Source: Aquiluna sp. (GTDB lineage Bacteria; Actinomycetota; Actinomycetes; Actinomycetales; Microbacteriaceae). Taken from it: a DNA stretch of 40,916 nt. The DNA lies in assembly GCA_017854485.1 (NCBI GenBank), contig JAFMHN010000011.1:1-40916 (forward strand), given 5' to 3'. The translations under genes were made by a program, and so were the position numbers. Below the pieces are notes generated by a model. That model ran no database searches and was not told the DNA's origin. It saw nothing but the letters and a program-made list of their open reading frames with translations. This document shows, piece by piece, positions 15,671 through 25,122 of this stretch. Positions within the stretch are counted from its first letter, which is position 1. The number at the start of each line of letters is the position of its first letter.

Positions 15671-17454
15671 CCAACAACTGTTTCAGTTGGCGTTGGAGTT
15701 GGAGTAGGTTCCACCACTCCGCCGATGCACTCAACATACAAAACAATATTCTGCAGCTGTGCGGCCTCACCAGGAAGCACTGACTGCTCCAATACAACTG
15801 ATCCCGGTGTTCCGGTGCAGGTCAGGGCGTCTAGCACCTCAACCGAGACCGTGTAACCAATCGACGGGTTAGTCAAAATACTTCTAGCCTCTAGAACCTC
15901 AAGGTTTCTAACATCCGGAACCTGAACCGTGCCATCAGACAGAATCACATTCACAACCGTTCCAAGCGGAAGCTTGGAGTTGGTGACCGGGTCTGAGGCA
16001 ATCACTATGCCCTTCGGCACAATCGGTGAGCCGACCACGGTAATGCTTCCAACCGTGAGCCCCTGGCCCTCAATCAGAGCCACCGCATCTGCTTCAGATT
16101 TGCCAACCAGGTTTGGAACAGTTACCTCAGTTGCACCGCTGGACACATACAGAGTGACGGCGGTGTTTGAAAGAACCTGAGTACCAGCCTCTGGAACCTG
16201 ACGGATCACGACTCCTTCGGGAACACTCTCGCTCTTTTCGTAGACCCGGAGCACAACTAGATCCTGGGAGGTGAGGGTGTTGTAGGCATCCTCATACAAA
16301 GAGCCCTGAACGCTAGCAACCTGAACGCCGCTGGTTGGTGCAACGGTTGGGCCTGAGTCACCTAAGTTCATGACCCAGAAAAGCAGTCCAACCAAAATCA
16401 CAACCACACCGGTTCCCAAACCCCAGAGCACGCTGGCGCCTAGCTTGTTTGAGACGGTGGTGATTTGGCTGCTTGGAGCAGTCTCAAAGCCATCAATCAA
16501 TGACGTTGGAAGCTCATTTGATGCAGCCGCGCTGATTAGCTCAGTCTCGTCAAAGTCAATCGGGGCCATCTTCTTGGTCTTTGGTGTCGAGGCCATCGGG
16601 GCGCCGGCCTGAGCTGCAAGCAAATGCTCGCGGAAGTCTTCTGCGGTCTGGAAGCGCTCGTCGCGGTCTTTGCTCATTGCTCGCAACACAACCGCATCCA
16701 GTTCTGGAGAAACCGCGGAATTGAATTCGGATGGAGCTGGGGCTGCCTCGGAAACATGCTGGTAGGCAACAGACACTGCGCTCTCACCAGTGAAAGGTGG
16801 CCTACCGGCAAGCAATTCATACAGAATCACACCGGTTGAGTAGAGGTCGGTTCGACCATCAACCGCATCGCCACGAGCCTGCTCGGGAGAGAAATACTGA
16901 GCGGTGCCAACGATGCCGGCGGTAGCGGCCTGAGTCGCAGAGTTGTCACTCACGGCCCTGGCAATGCCGAAGTCCATGACCTTGATTGATTCGCCTTCGC
17001 CAACAATCACGTTGGCGGGCTTGATGTCGCGGTGAACAACACCGGCTCGGTGGGAAACCTCAAGCGCGGTCAAGATCCCAGAGACATACTTGACTGCCTT
17101 TTCAATGTTCAGGCTCTTTTCGGCAATGATCTCTCGAAGCAGCTTGCCGCGAACCAACTCCATGACGATGAATGGAGTTTTGACCACTTGACCGTTTGCA
17201 TCGGTGGACTCTTCTTCACCGGCGTCATAAACCCGAACGATGGTTGGGTGGGCCATGCGGGCACTTGCCTGCGCCTCCTGTCGGAAGCGGGATTCAAAGT
17301 TCGCATCATTGGCAAGGTCTGATTTCAAAAGCTTGATGGCTACGGTGCGACCGAGTCTTGTGTCAAAGCCCTCGAAGACCTCGGCCATTCCGCCGCGGCC
17401 AACAAGCTGACCAAGCCTGTATCGGCCTGCAATCAGTCTTTCGTTCTCACTCAA
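15667..17454 (-). CDS. pknB: Serine/threonine protein kinase PknB with PASTA domains
   Basis: Transmembrane sensor kinase controlling cell-wall growth and division. With the TTG start at 17454 it has 595 residues. The kinase domain (about 10-280) carries catalytic K41, HRD 141-143 and DFG 161-163, followed by a juxtamembrane linker and one membrane helix (about 340-363). The outer part (about 375-580) has three or more PASTA-like repeats that in homologues bind muropeptides, and a Pro/Thr tail. I chose the TTG because GGGAAAGAG lies just before it and it starts ten residues before the kinase fold; no ATG exists nearer. The frame stays open to 17814 over the pknA tail, but that stretch is low complexity. 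It is last in the seven-gene operon. Confidence 0.9.
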   Translation of the reverse strand: MSENERLIAGRYRLGQLVGRGGMAEVFEGFDTRLGRTVAIKLLKSDLANDANFESRFRQEAQASARMAHPTIVRVYDAGEEESTDANGQVVKTPFIVMELVRGKLLREIIAEKSLNIEKAVKYVSGILTALEVSHRAGVVHRDIKPANVIVGEGESIKVMDFGIARAVSDNSATQAATAGIVGTAQYFSPEQARGDAVDGRTDLYSTGVILYELLAGRPPFTGESAVSVAYQHVSEAAPAPSEFNSAVSPELDAVVLRAMSKDRDERFQTAEDFREHLLAAQAGAPMASTPKTKKMAPIDFDETELISAAASNELPTSLIDGFETAPSSQITTVSNKLGASVLWGLGTGVVVILVGLLFWVMNLGDSGPTVAPTSGVQVASVQGSLYEDAYNTLTSQDLVVLRVYEKSESVPEGVVIRQVPEAGTQVLSNTAVTLYVSSGATEVTVPNLVGKSEADAVALIEGQGLTVGSITVVGSPIVPKGIVIASDPVTNSKLPLGTVVNVILSDGTVQVPDVRNLEVLEARSILTNPSIGYTVSVEVLDALTCTGTPGSVVLEQSVLPGEAAQLQNIVLYVECIGGVVEPTPTPTPTETVVG

Positions 17455-17542
17455 AGTCGCTCTTTCCCGCCTATTGAAGTCTAGTTTTTCTTTTGCAAAT
17501 TTCGCTCGTGTTTCGGTTACAGTCTCATTACTCTGTTGTCCC

Positions 17543-19036
17543 CTAATTTGTCGGGGTAGGACTTGGTGATGCCGTTGGAGTTGGCGTTGGGGTGGCCGCC
17601 GGATCTCCTGGAACCTCGGCTGGGACATCAGCAACCGGAGAATCGGTCGCGATTGGCTGCCCGGTGGCTGGGTCTGTTTCGACCGGGGTTGGCTCAACTG
17701 CTGGGTCTGAAGCTGGAATCTCGATTGGGATGTCTTCAAAGTCGCCAACGTAGTAGGTGACGTTGATGACGGCACCACGGACGATATTTCCGGTTGGGGA
17801 AACCGCGTAGACAACCCGAACCTCTGGTGAGCTGCCGGGAATCAGTTCCCCTGGAATGGCGTTGACAACAAACCCTCGCTCGGTCAATAGCGCTGTTACC
17901 TCGCTCAAGTTTTTGCCAACAACATCGGAGACCAAGACGATTGATGATTCTGGCTCGGTTGGCTCAGGTTCAGCCTCATCAGGACTTGGACTTGGACTCG
18001 GGCTCGTGGTTTGGCTTGGGCCGGGCGTCGGCTCTTCGGCACTTGGCTCCGACAAGATCGCCACAATCACAACGATTGCGGTCAGGCCCAGCAGCCCAAG
18101 AGTTGCAAGCCAGGGCCAAACAATCGGAGCCCTAGGCAACGGGGCGGTGTCGGTGGAAAGGACCTCGGTAACCGGGTCGTTTTCTGGCTCCACCGGCTTG
18201 GCTGGAACCCCCTTGCGCTTTTCTCTGAGAAGCGCTTCTGCTCGGATTGCCAGCGAGGTGCCGGACTCTGGTCGTTGGTTTGGCTTCTTGGCCAGACAGC
18301 TGAGAACTAGATTCTGAACCCTCGGGTCAATTGAGTCTGATAGCGCCGGGGGCATTTCGTTGATGTGAGCCATGGCAATTGCCATTTGGTTCTCACCCCT
18401 GAACGGACGCTTTCCTGCCAGCGCCTCATAGGCAACCACACCAAGTGAATAGAGGTCGGTTGCGGATGTTGAGGACTTTCCGGTTGCCTGCTCTGGCGCC
18501 AAGTATTGAACTGTACCCATCACCTGACCGGTCTTGGTTAGCGGGACCTGGTCTCCAACTCTGGCAATGCCAAAGTCGGTGATCTTTACCTTGCCCTCAG
18601 GGGTGATCAGCAGGTTCCCAGGCTTAATGTCTCGATGCACCAGACCCCTGGCGTGGGCTGCGGCCAGCGCCCTGGAGGTTTGGGCGATGATGTCCAGCAC
18701 CTGCTCTTCTGGAAGTTTTCGCTCTCGCTCCAGCAGCCTGGAAAGCGATTCACCCGGAACCAGCTCCATCACCAAAAAGGCGGAACCGGTGTCCTCGCCA
18801 TAGTCATAAACATTGGCAATGCCCTCGTGCTCAACAAGAGCAGCGGAGCGTGCCTCAGTCCGGAAGCGCTCTAGGAAATCAGGGTCGGAAAGGTACTCTT
18901 CTTTCAAAATCTTGATTGCGACCGTGCGCAGAATTAGTTCGTCCTCTGCCTGCCAAACCTCACCCATGCCGCCAATGGCGATGCGTAGCTGGAGGCGATA
19001 GCGGTCACCGTAGAGCTGCCCTACAGCAGGTTTCAT
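17543..19036 (-). CDS. pknA: Serine/threonine protein kinase PknA-like
   Basis: Second membrane kinase of the wall/division operon. Its 497 residues comprise a kinase domain (about 12-270) with K42, HRD 134-136 and DFG 154-156; one membrane helix (about 305-328); a Pro/Ser/Glu-rich outer linker; one PASTA-like domain (about 367-431); and a Pro/Thr/Ser-rich C-terminus. The start overlaps the pbpA stop by four bases. Mycobacterial PknA lacks a PASTA domain, so this copy has its own potential ligand-binding outer domain. Downstream, 88 bases separate it from the pknB TTG. Confidence 0.88.
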   Translation of the reverse strand: MKPAVGQLYGDRYRLQLRIAIGGMGEVWQAEDELILRTVAIKILKEEYLSDPDFLERFRTEARSAALVEHEGIANVYDYGEDTGSAFLVMELVPGESLSRLLERERKLPEEQVLDIIAQTSRALAAAHARGLVHRDIKPGNLLITPEGKVKITDFGIARVGDQVPLTKTGQVMGTVQYLAPEQATGKSSTSATDLYSLGVVAYEALAGKRPFRGENQMAIAMAHINEMPPALSDSIDPRVQNLVLSCLAKKPNQRPESGTSLAIRAEALLREKRKGVPAKPVEPENDPVTEVLSTDTAPLPRAPIVWPWLATLGLLGLTAIVVIVAILSEPSAEEPTPGPSQTTSPSPSPSPDEAEPEPTEPESSIVLVSDVVGKNLSEVTALLTERGFVVNAIPGELIPGSSPEVRVVYAVSPTGNIVRGAVINVTYYVGDFEDIPIEIPASDPAVEPTPVETDPATGQPIATDSPVADVPAEVPGDPAATPTPTPTASPSPTPTN

Positions 19037-20484
19037 CGATCCATCACCACCCGCATCACAGCTTTGGCGATCGGAGCGGCAATCTGATTACCAGTACCGT
19101 TTTGACCTATGCCACCACCGTCTTCGACCACAACAGTCACCACAATCTCAGGCGACTCGGCTGGAGCAAACCCAGTGAACCAGAGGGTGTACGGATCTTC
19201 AACGCCGTTCTGAGCGGTTCCGGTCTTGCCGGCAACTGCCACCTGCGAAATGCCCGCGTTGGTCGCTGCACCAAACTGAACTGAATCAACCATCATTCTG
19301 GTGATTAGTGCCGCGGTCTCTCTAGACATCGGGGATGACAAAACTTGTGGGCTTAGTTGGCTCAGCACATTTAGATTGCTGGCAACTACCTGATCCACCA
19401 ATTGCGGCTTCATCAAGACGCCTTGATTCGCAATCGCAGCTGTCACCATCGCCATTTGCAAGGGCGAGACCCGAACATCAAACTGACCAAAACCGGTCAG
19501 GGCAACCTGACTAAGTTCCATCTCTTGCGGGTAGGTGCTCGGGGTTACTGAAAGCGGGATTGCTAAGTCATCAGAGAACCCCATCAGCTCTGCTTGGGCC
19601 CGGATTCGGTCCTGACCGAGGTCAACTGCCAACATCGCGAACGGAATGTTGCAAGACCGGATCAGTGCCTGCTCCAGCGTGACCAGAGTGCCCTCACCAC
19701 AAGCCTTCCCAGAGGAGTTCTGAATCGTGGTGGTTGTTCCAGGCAGGCGGTAGTCAGCCAAATTCTCGAAGGTGGTGGTGGTGCTGTAGCGGCCAGACTC
19801 TAGTGCTGCTGCCGCGACAACCAGCTTGAAGACAGATCCCGGGTGGTAGAGGTCTCCAGCAATCGTTCGGTTGATTAGCGGCTGGTCCTCGTCCTCAAGG
19901 TAGGCGCGGTAGGCAGCATTAACCGGCTCATACTCGTGGCCAGCAAGGAGGTTGGCGTCGAAGGTTGGCTTAGAAACCATGGCCAGGATGCGGCCAGTAG
20001 CGGGTTCCAGCGCAACAACTGCACCCTTTCTGTTGCCGAGCGCATCCCAGGCGGCCCGCTGCAGTTCTGGATCCAAGCTCAATTCAACCGCAGCTCCAGT
20101 CACCGGGTTTCCATCCAGAAGCGCGTTGATCTGTTCAAAGAACTGCGCTGAGCTCTGTCCAGCCAGCAGTGAGTTCATCGATCTTTCGATTCCCGCCGAG
20201 CCGGTGAAGACGCTGAAGAAACCAACCACTGGCGAATAGAGAACCGAATCGTATTCGCGCAGGAATCGGTACTGGTCGTTCACAGCGCCGCTAACAACAA
20301 TTTCTTCTTGACCGACCAGAATCGAACCGCGCTGCGTTTTGTAGGTTTCATATGCGGCGCGAACGTTTCTTGCATCTTGATATAGAGACTGTGTTCTGAC
20401 CACCTGAATCGAGGAGGCAATTGCAAACAGGGCAATAAACATCACCGTCAGTGCCAACCCAACTCGCCTCACCTGCCGGTTCAT
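19033..20484 (-). CDS. pbpA: Penicillin-binding protein (PbpA/FtsI-like transpeptidase)
   Basis: Peptidoglycan transpeptidase of class B type that cross-links the wall, probably with RodA. A membrane anchor is at about 8-28. Active-site motifs are SVFK 217-220 (nucleophile S217), SCN 277-279 and KTGT 420-423. The 483-residue length matches actinobacterial PbpA. It overlaps rodA upstream and pknA downstream by four bases each, so these proteins are probably made together. In mycobacteria the homologue is controlled by PknB-dependent phosphorylation. Confidence 0.92.
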   Translation of the reverse strand: MNRQVRRVGLALTVMFIALFAIASSIQVVRTQSLYQDARNVRAAYETYKTQRGSILVGQEEIVVSGAVNDQYRFLREYDSVLYSPVVGFFSVFTGSAGIERSMNSLLAGQSSAQFFEQINALLDGNPVTGAAVELSLDPELQRAAWDALGNRKGAVVALEPATGRILAMVSKPTFDANLLAGHEYEPVNAAYRAYLEDEDQPLINRTIAGDLYHPGSVFKLVVAAAALESGRYSTTTTFENLADYRLPGTTTTIQNSSGKACGEGTLVTLEQALIRSCNIPFAMLAVDLGQDRIRAQAELMGFSDDLAIPLSVTPSTYPQEMELSQVALTGFGQFDVRVSPLQMAMVTAAIANQGVLMKPQLVDQVVASNLNVLSQLSPQVLSSPMSRETAALITRMMVDSVQFGAATNAGISQVAVAGKTGTAQNGVEDPYTLWFTGFAPAESPEIVVTVVVEDGGGIGQNGTGNQIAAPIAKAVMRVVMDR

Positions 20485-21845
20485 GCGCTCACCCGCTTCA
20501 GTGAGGAGTCAGACATAATCAGAAGCAACCCAATGATTGACCAGTTGGCTAGCAGCGAACTGCCACCGGCGGCTAGGAAAGGTGTGGTCAGGCCGGTAAG
20601 TGGCAACAGCCCCATCACCCCACCACAGACTATGAACACCTGCAGCCCAATCACGAAGGCCAAACCCAGCGCGAGGAGTTTCGAGAACTCATCCTGGTGA
20701 GTGTTGGCAACACGCAGTCCTCGATAAACAATCAAAAGGTAGACGGCAAGGATTGCAAACACTCCAGCAAGCCCGAGCTCTTCGCCAAGGGCAGCAAAAA
20801 TGAAGTCGCTTTCAGCAAGCGGAATCAGCTGTGGGAAACCCGAGCCCAGCCCGGACCCAATCACGTCACCGTGAGCCATTCCAAAAAGCCCCTGCACCAG
20901 CTGGTAGCTGCCACCGGCAGCGGTGTAGTTTTCCTGAGACAGCGGGTTCAGCCAGCTTTCAAAGCGAGAACCAACGTATTCAAAGAGCCGAGATGCCACC
21001 AGCGCACCGGTGATCATCATCACCATGCCGATGCCGACATAAAAAGCGCGGCCGGTTGCGGTGTAGATCATCACCAGGAATAGACCAAAATACAAAATAG
21101 AGGTTCCCAGGTCGCGCTGGATAACCAAAACCCCAATTGATGCCACCCAAAACAGCAACACTGGCCCCAGGTCTTTAGCTCCAGGAATCTTCATCCCTAG
21201 AACCCTCGAGCCAATCTCAGAAAGCGGGCCCTTTCTGGAAACCAGGTAGCCAGCAAAGAAGATTGCCAAGAGAATCTTGGCAATTTCTCCCGGCTGGAAA
21301 CTTAGTTCGCCAATCCCAACCCAGAGAGTTGCGCCATTGACCGTCCTGCCGATTACCGGTGCTGCCGGCAACATCAACAAAATAACCGCTCCGGCCCCTG
21401 CCAAGTAGGGGAAGCGCCTAAGCGTTAGTGGGTTTGGAATAAGCCTGACCACAACCGCTGCGATCAACATCGCGAAGCAGCTCAACCAAACCTGTCGCTC
21501 AGCGAAAAGGTCGGTGCCGCCGCGAGTGATCTCGGCCAAGTCAAGCCGGTAAATCATGGCTATCCCCAGACCGTTTAGCAAAAATGCCAACGGCAACAGT
21601 AAGCCATCGGCGTTCAAAGCATATTTGCGCAGCACATAGTGCAGGATCCAGGCACTCACAGTTGGCGGCGCCCAATAAAGCAGCATGTCCCAGCTCATCA
21701 CCTGGTTCACTGCCAACTGAATTTGGGAAAGGGCAAATGCATGAATTCCGGCAACCCAGAACAGCAGCACAGCTTCGAAGTTTCTGGAACGGGGAACAGC
21801 CTTTAGTAGCAGTGGGATTGCAGAGGTCAGCGAGACGTTACTCAT
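20481..21845 (-). CDS. rodA: RodA/FtsW/SpoVE family peptidoglycan glycosyltransferase
   Basis: Polytopic membrane protein of the SEDS family, which polymerises lipid II into glycan strands. It has 454 residues and about ten to twelve membrane helices. The conserved C-terminal part includes the G-G-S-S region, LPLTGLTTPFLAAGGSSLLANWSIIGLLL, and the ERQ/W motif near 117-121. It overlaps pstP by eight bases upstream and pbpA by four downstream. Pairing with a class B transpeptidase gene is the standard SEDS-bPBP layout. Confidence 0.92.
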   Translation of the reverse strand: MSNVSLTSAIPLLLKAVPRSRNFEAVLLFWVAGIHAFALSQIQLAVNQVMSWDMLLYWAPPTVSAWILHYVLRKYALNADGLLLPLAFLLNGLGIAMIYRLDLAEITRGGTDLFAERQVWLSCFAMLIAAVVVRLIPNPLTLRRFPYLAGAGAVILLMLPAAPVIGRTVNGATLWVGIGELSFQPGEIAKILLAIFFAGYLVSRKGPLSEIGSRVLGMKIPGAKDLGPVLLFWVASIGVLVIQRDLGTSILYFGLFLVMIYTATGRAFYVGIGMVMMITGALVASRLFEYVGSRFESWLNPLSQENYTAAGGSYQLVQGLFGMAHGDVIGSGLGSGFPQLIPLAESDFIFAALGEELGLAGVFAILAVYLLIVYRGLRVANTHQDEFSKLLALGLAFVIGLQVFIVCGGVMGLLPLTGLTTPFLAAGGSSLLANWSIIGLLLIMSDSSLKRVSA

Positions 21846-23091
21846 TGATTGTCTGCCTTAGCTGATCCAGAATCCTTTGAGCTTCTTCCAGTGACTCGGC
21901 CGAGATCGAACGCTCAATAAGTGTTTGTTGGAACTGTGAAAGGTCTTCAAGGTTGATCTCAGAGACAAAGTAGGGGCTGGAGAACTTCCATGGCCCCAGC
22001 TGCTCCCTGATTCCCTGGTAAATGGTGACCTGACCATCGAGGACATCAACGTAGTAGCGGGTTTGGGTGTACTGATAGGCACCGAAGCTAAGCCCAACCA
22101 GAATCCCGGCAAACAACAACCAGCCAAGAATCATTCGCACCCCGCGCCAGCGCAGCTTGCGCTGGGTTTCGGCAAGGATCTTCTCCAGCAGCTCCTCTGA
22201 CTCCGGAGCATATTTGGCTGGGTCCTCTGGGCTTTGCAGCAGCTCAAGTAGCGACATTGGGTTGAACAAACGCAGGATTTTGCCACCCTTGCGCTCTTCA
22301 ATAATTACCTCGTGATCCGCCGAGCCAACGAAGTGGGCACCTGGTTCGAAATCTGCCTGGACGGTCGGGCGAACGATGTCGGTGATTACCACCGTCACGT
22401 TGTCAGGCGCACCGTATTCGAGGGCCTCGCCAACTAGCAGCTCAGCAGCCTCCTCGGTTGGGACACTGGAGGCAAGAATGTTTGCCATCACGTCATCCGG
22501 AACAACGCCACTCAGGCCATCACTGCAGACCATCCAGCGGTCACCGGGTAGCGCATCGTAGAGCGCAATATCAAGCTCAGGGTCACCCTGAACATCACCG
22601 AGCACGCGCATCAAAACGCTACGGCGCGGGTGGACCAGCGCCTCTTCCTCGGTGATTCTGCCCAGGTCAACAAGCTTTTGAACAAAGGTGTGGTCTTTGG
22701 TGATCTGCTCAACCTGTCCCGAGCGCATTCTGTAGATGCGTGAGTCTCCGATGTGAGCGGTGATGATTTGGCTGCCGTGAACCAACAGGCCAGAGAAGGT
22801 GGTTCCCATGCCCTGAAGCTCCGGGTGCTCGACAACTGTTCCAGTTAGCATCGAGTTGGCCTCGATGACACCGGCCTTAAGGCTTTCAATTGCCTCTTCA
22901 ACCGTGTCGTATTTGCTGTCGGTCAGGGCAACGCGCTGCGAGGTGATGGCGGATGCAATGTCGCCACCGGCGTGACCACCCATGCCATCAGCCACAAAAA
23001 ACAGCTGGTAACCGGAATAGCCAGAGTCCTGATTAGAACTGCGATGCTTTCCGATGTCGCTAGCTGCATAGCTGATGGTCTTGATAGCCAA
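21838..23091 (-). CDS. pstP: PP2C-type serine/threonine phosphatase PstP
   Basis: Membrane phosphatase that removes the phosphates added by PknA and PknB. The PP2C domain (1 to about 240) contains the metal-binding motifs in SSNQDSGY (18-25), VADGMGGHAGG (33-43), GDSRIYR and CSDGLSGVV, with the final Asp in PDNVTVV. A cytoplasmic linker follows, then one membrane helix (about 318-338) and an outer tail of roughly 75 residues. The 417-residue length is somewhat shorter than mycobacterial PstP. It lies four bases after fhaB. Confidence 0.92.
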   Translation of the reverse strand: MAIKTISYAASDIGKHRSSNQDSGYSGYQLFFVADGMGGHAGGDIASAITSQRVALTDSKYDTVEEAIESLKAGVIEANSMLTGTVVEHPELQGMGTTFSGLLVHGSQIITAHIGDSRIYRMRSGQVEQITKDHTFVQKLVDLGRITEEEALVHPRRSVLMRVLGDVQGDPELDIALYDALPGDRWMVCSDGLSGVVPDDVMANILASSVPTEEAAELLVGEALEYGAPDNVTVVITDIVRPTVQADFEPGAHFVGSADHEVIIEERKGGKILRLFNPMSLLELLQSPEDPAKYAPESEELLEKILAETQRKLRWRGVRMILGWLLFAGILVGLSFGAYQYTQTRYYVDVLDGQVTIYQGIREQLGPWKFSSPYFVSEINLEDLSQFQQTLIERSISAESLEEAQRILDQLRQTINE

Positions 23092-23095
23092 GGGT

Positions 23096-23584
23096 CTAAG
23101 ACCTCAGCTCAAAGGTTGTGGTGCCAATCCTGATGGTCATTCCGGCCTTAATGGTCACCGGGGTGGTGATCTTCTTGCCATCGAGGTGGGTGCCGTTTGT
23201 TGAATTCAGGTCCTGCAGCACCCAGTCCTGGCCAACCAGAACCAATTTGGCATGCATGGATGAAGCAAACTCATCGCTGATCACCATGTCGGAACTTGGC
23301 GCTCTTCCGATCAAAACTTCTTTCTTGCCTTCAAGCGAAATGTTGGTGCCGGCGGTCCTGCCGGTCAGAACCGCGATCTGAGTGGGCTCAAAAACGCCCG
23401 AGTCATCAATGCCAAGGCTTGCAGCAGAACCGGCAGTTAGCTGTGGAGCGTTCTGCCTGGCAATCCGGCTGATCACTCTTCGGCCATATAGGTCAGCTCG
23501 AATAACTGACAGCAGGCTCAGGATAAATACCCAGAGCACAGCAACAAAGCCGATGCGCACTAGAAATAGCGCCAGTTCACTCAC
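23096..23584 (-). CDS. fhaB: FHA domain protein FhaB (FipA-like)
   Basis: Phosphothreonine-reading partner of the kinases. Its 162 residues comprise an N-terminal membrane helix (about 5-27), a linker, and a C-terminal FHA domain (about 75-160) with the usual GR (IGRAPSSD), S-x-x-H (SSMHAKL) and NSTNGTH blocks. In mycobacteria FhaB joins FtsZ and FtsQ regulation after phosphorylation by PknA. It overlaps fhaA by eight bases. Confidence 0.9.
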   Translation of the reverse strand: MSELALFLVRIGFVAVLWVFILSLLSVIRADLYGRRVISRIARQNAPQLTAGSAASLGIDDSGVFEPTQIAVLTGRTAGTNISLEGKKEVLIGRAPSSDMVISDEFASSMHAKLVLVGQDWVLQDLNSTNGTHLDGKKITTPVTIKAGMTIRIGTTTFELRS

Positions 23585-24263
23585 TTGGCTCTCCCGTCAG
23601 TGGCAATAGGTCAAAGTCAAATTCTGTCCTACCGGCACTTATTTTGCTGCCAGATCTCAAAACAACCTCACTGATTCGAGCTCCATCAACAAATGTTCCG
23701 TTGGTGGAGCCGAGGTCACGAATGGCCGCAACATCGCCATTGAAGGCGATTTCAAAGTGAATTCGGCTAAGTCCTCGATCGTCGATTGCAAAATCGGCAC
23801 TGATGTCTCTGCCGAAAGTAACGGTTCCGGATTTCAGCTCTTGGCGCTCACCGTTGAAGGTAATAACCGGCTGCCAACTAACCAGGGACTTCACAGCTGC
23901 AGAACCAACCTGAACTCTGCCTCTGGCAAGCTTCGCATCTGCTGCCAGCTTAAGCTCAATCTCGCCGGTTAGGCGATAGCCCTTCTGGGAGGCGTGGGCT
24001 ACAACCTCAGCGCGAATGGCCTTCAGTAGTTGTTCAGTCACTTCTTGGCTGTCGTGATCAGAGATCTTAATTAGGTACCGGTGCGGAACCAGCACTCGGT
24101 CTTCGCCAGCCGCGGTGGCGGCAACATCCATGGCGTTCTTGACTGCCTGAGAGATTTCGATTGGCTGCAGCTGCCTTTTAGATATCTTCGCGAACAGAGA
24201 CGAGACTCCGCCCTCGATGCGCGCTTCTGCCTTATCAAGAAAGCCCACAATGCCTGCCTTCAT
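23577..24263 (-). CDS. fhaA: FHA domain protein FhaA (short form)
   Basis: First gene of the wall-signalling operon. Its 228 residues comprise an N-terminal DUF3662-type domain (about 1-125, with AEARIEGGVSSLFAK at 12-26) and a C-terminal FHA domain (about 135-220) with FGRDISAD, SRIHFEI and GSTNGTFVDG. Mycobacterial FhaA (about 527 residues) has a long linker between these domains; here they almost touch. FhaA binds phosphorylated MviN/MurJ in mycobacteria. The start at 24263 has a GGGGAACC-type sequence about 13 bases upstream as a weak ribosome binding site. Confidence 0.88.
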   Translation of the reverse strand: MKAGIVGFLDKAEARIEGGVSSLFAKISKRQLQPIEISQAVKNAMDVAATAAGEDRVLVPHRYLIKISDHDSQEVTEQLLKAIRAEVVAHASQKGYRLTGEIELKLAADAKLARGRVQVGSAAVKSLVSWQPVITFNGERQELKSGTVTFGRDISADFAIDDRGLSRIHFEIAFNGDVAAIRDLGSTNGTFVDGARISEVVLRSGSKISAGRTEFDFDLLPLTGEPSE

Positions 24264-24272
24264 CCGCGGTCT

Positions 24273-24290
24273 TTGGGTTCCCCAAGTCTA
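24273..24290 (-). promoter_or_regulatory. Possible fhaA promoter -10 with adjacent palindrome
   Basis: On the minus strand TAGACT (24285-24290) is followed directly by the palindrome TTGGGGAACCCAA (24273-24285), which would cover the start of transcription 20-25 bases before the fhaA ATG. It could be an operator or a 5' leader hairpin. Confidence 0.3.
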
Positions 24291-24399
24291 CCGCCACCTT
24301 GCTAAAAGTGGGCTGGAACAAATTTTGACTAGCGCTGAATCTGGCGTTTGGTGGTGTTGCGAATTAGTGTTGGCAGTCGGACCGAATCAGGAAAATAAA

Positions 24400-25023
24400 T
24401 TGCTTGAAACTTTTCTCATAACCTTGGAAGCGCTTGGCGTGCTGGCATTTGCGCTCTCGGGCATCATCGAGGCAGCCAGAAAGCAGTTTGACCTGGTTGG
24501 AGTCGTCATGGTTGGAGCGATTGCGGCCTTTGGCGGTGGAACACTTCGAGACGTGCTTCTTGATCGACGTCCATTTTTCTGGGTTGAGCAAGAGTTTTGG
24601 GTCTGGGCCCTAATAGGCGTGGGTTTGTTGCTGCCATTTTTCTTCCGAGCCAACCACATAGCACTGACCGAAAAGGCGATGTTGGTTCCAGATGCCTTCG
24701 GGCTTGGAATCTTTGCCGCCGGCGGCACTCACCTGGCACTGGTGTCGGGCATGAGCCCGATGATTTCGGTACTAATGGGTGTGATCACTGCGGTCGCAGG
24801 TGGTGTGCTGCGGGATGTTTTGGTCAATGAGGTTCCCAGAGCCTTCCATGATCATCAGCCCTACGCCGCCATCGCATTTGCCGGTGGTTGGGTTGTGGTG
24901 CTGCTTGGTTACCTGCAAACCCCTGAGTATGTAGACGTCTTGATAGCGGCCGTGTTGATGGTTGTGGTAAGGCTGTTGTCAGTCAAATTCAAGTGGGAAT
25001 TGTTCCGCTGGCGCTACCTCTAA
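24400..25023 (+). CDS. UPF0126 / TRIC-type trimeric membrane channel protein
   Basis: A 207-residue membrane protein with about seven hydrophobic helices made of two similar halves. The two copies of G-G-x-L-R-D-V-L (GGTLRDVLLD and GGVLRDVLVN) are the family hallmark. Homologues have been linked to glycine transport (YicG type) or cation channels (TRIC fold); which applies here is not clear. The start is TTG at 24400, with AGGA seven bases upstream. The frame is open back to 24217, but that overlaps the divergent fhaA gene and lengthens the protein beyond the family norm (about 205). Confidence 0.83.
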   Translation: MLETFLITLEALGVLAFALSGIIEAARKQFDLVGVVMVGAIAAFGGGTLRDVLLDRRPFFWVEQEFWVWALIGVGLLLPFFFRANHIALTEKAMLVPDAFGLGIFAAGGTHLALVSGMSPMISVLMGVITAVAGGVLRDVLVNEVPRAFHDHQPYAAIAFAGGWVVVLLGYLQTPEYVDVLIAAVLMVVVRLLSVKFKWELFRWRYL

Positions 25024-25068
25024 TTCAGCTAACTCCCAGACAACTCCCAATTCTGGCAATCAACTGGC

Positions 25069-25103
25069 AAGAGCCTTTGGGCTTGCTGACTTTGGGCTCT
25101 TTT
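25069..25103 (+). terminator. Weak terminator after the UPF0126 gene
   Basis: AAGAGCC at 25069-25075 pairs with GGCTCTT at 25095-25101 across a 19-base loop and runs into TTTT. Inside it, CTTTGGGCT occurs twice as a direct repeat. Confidence 0.4.
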
Positions 25104-25122
25104 CCAAGACTGACTCCCTAAC

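Noticed and set aside
17032-17322. 96-codon plus-strand frame within pknB
   Set aside because: Antisense shadow of the kinase domain, with no homology or promoter signal.
24217-24399. 61-residue extension of the UPF0126 protein
   Set aside because: It overlaps the start of the divergent fhaA gene and makes the protein longer than the family, with a polar segment before the first helix.
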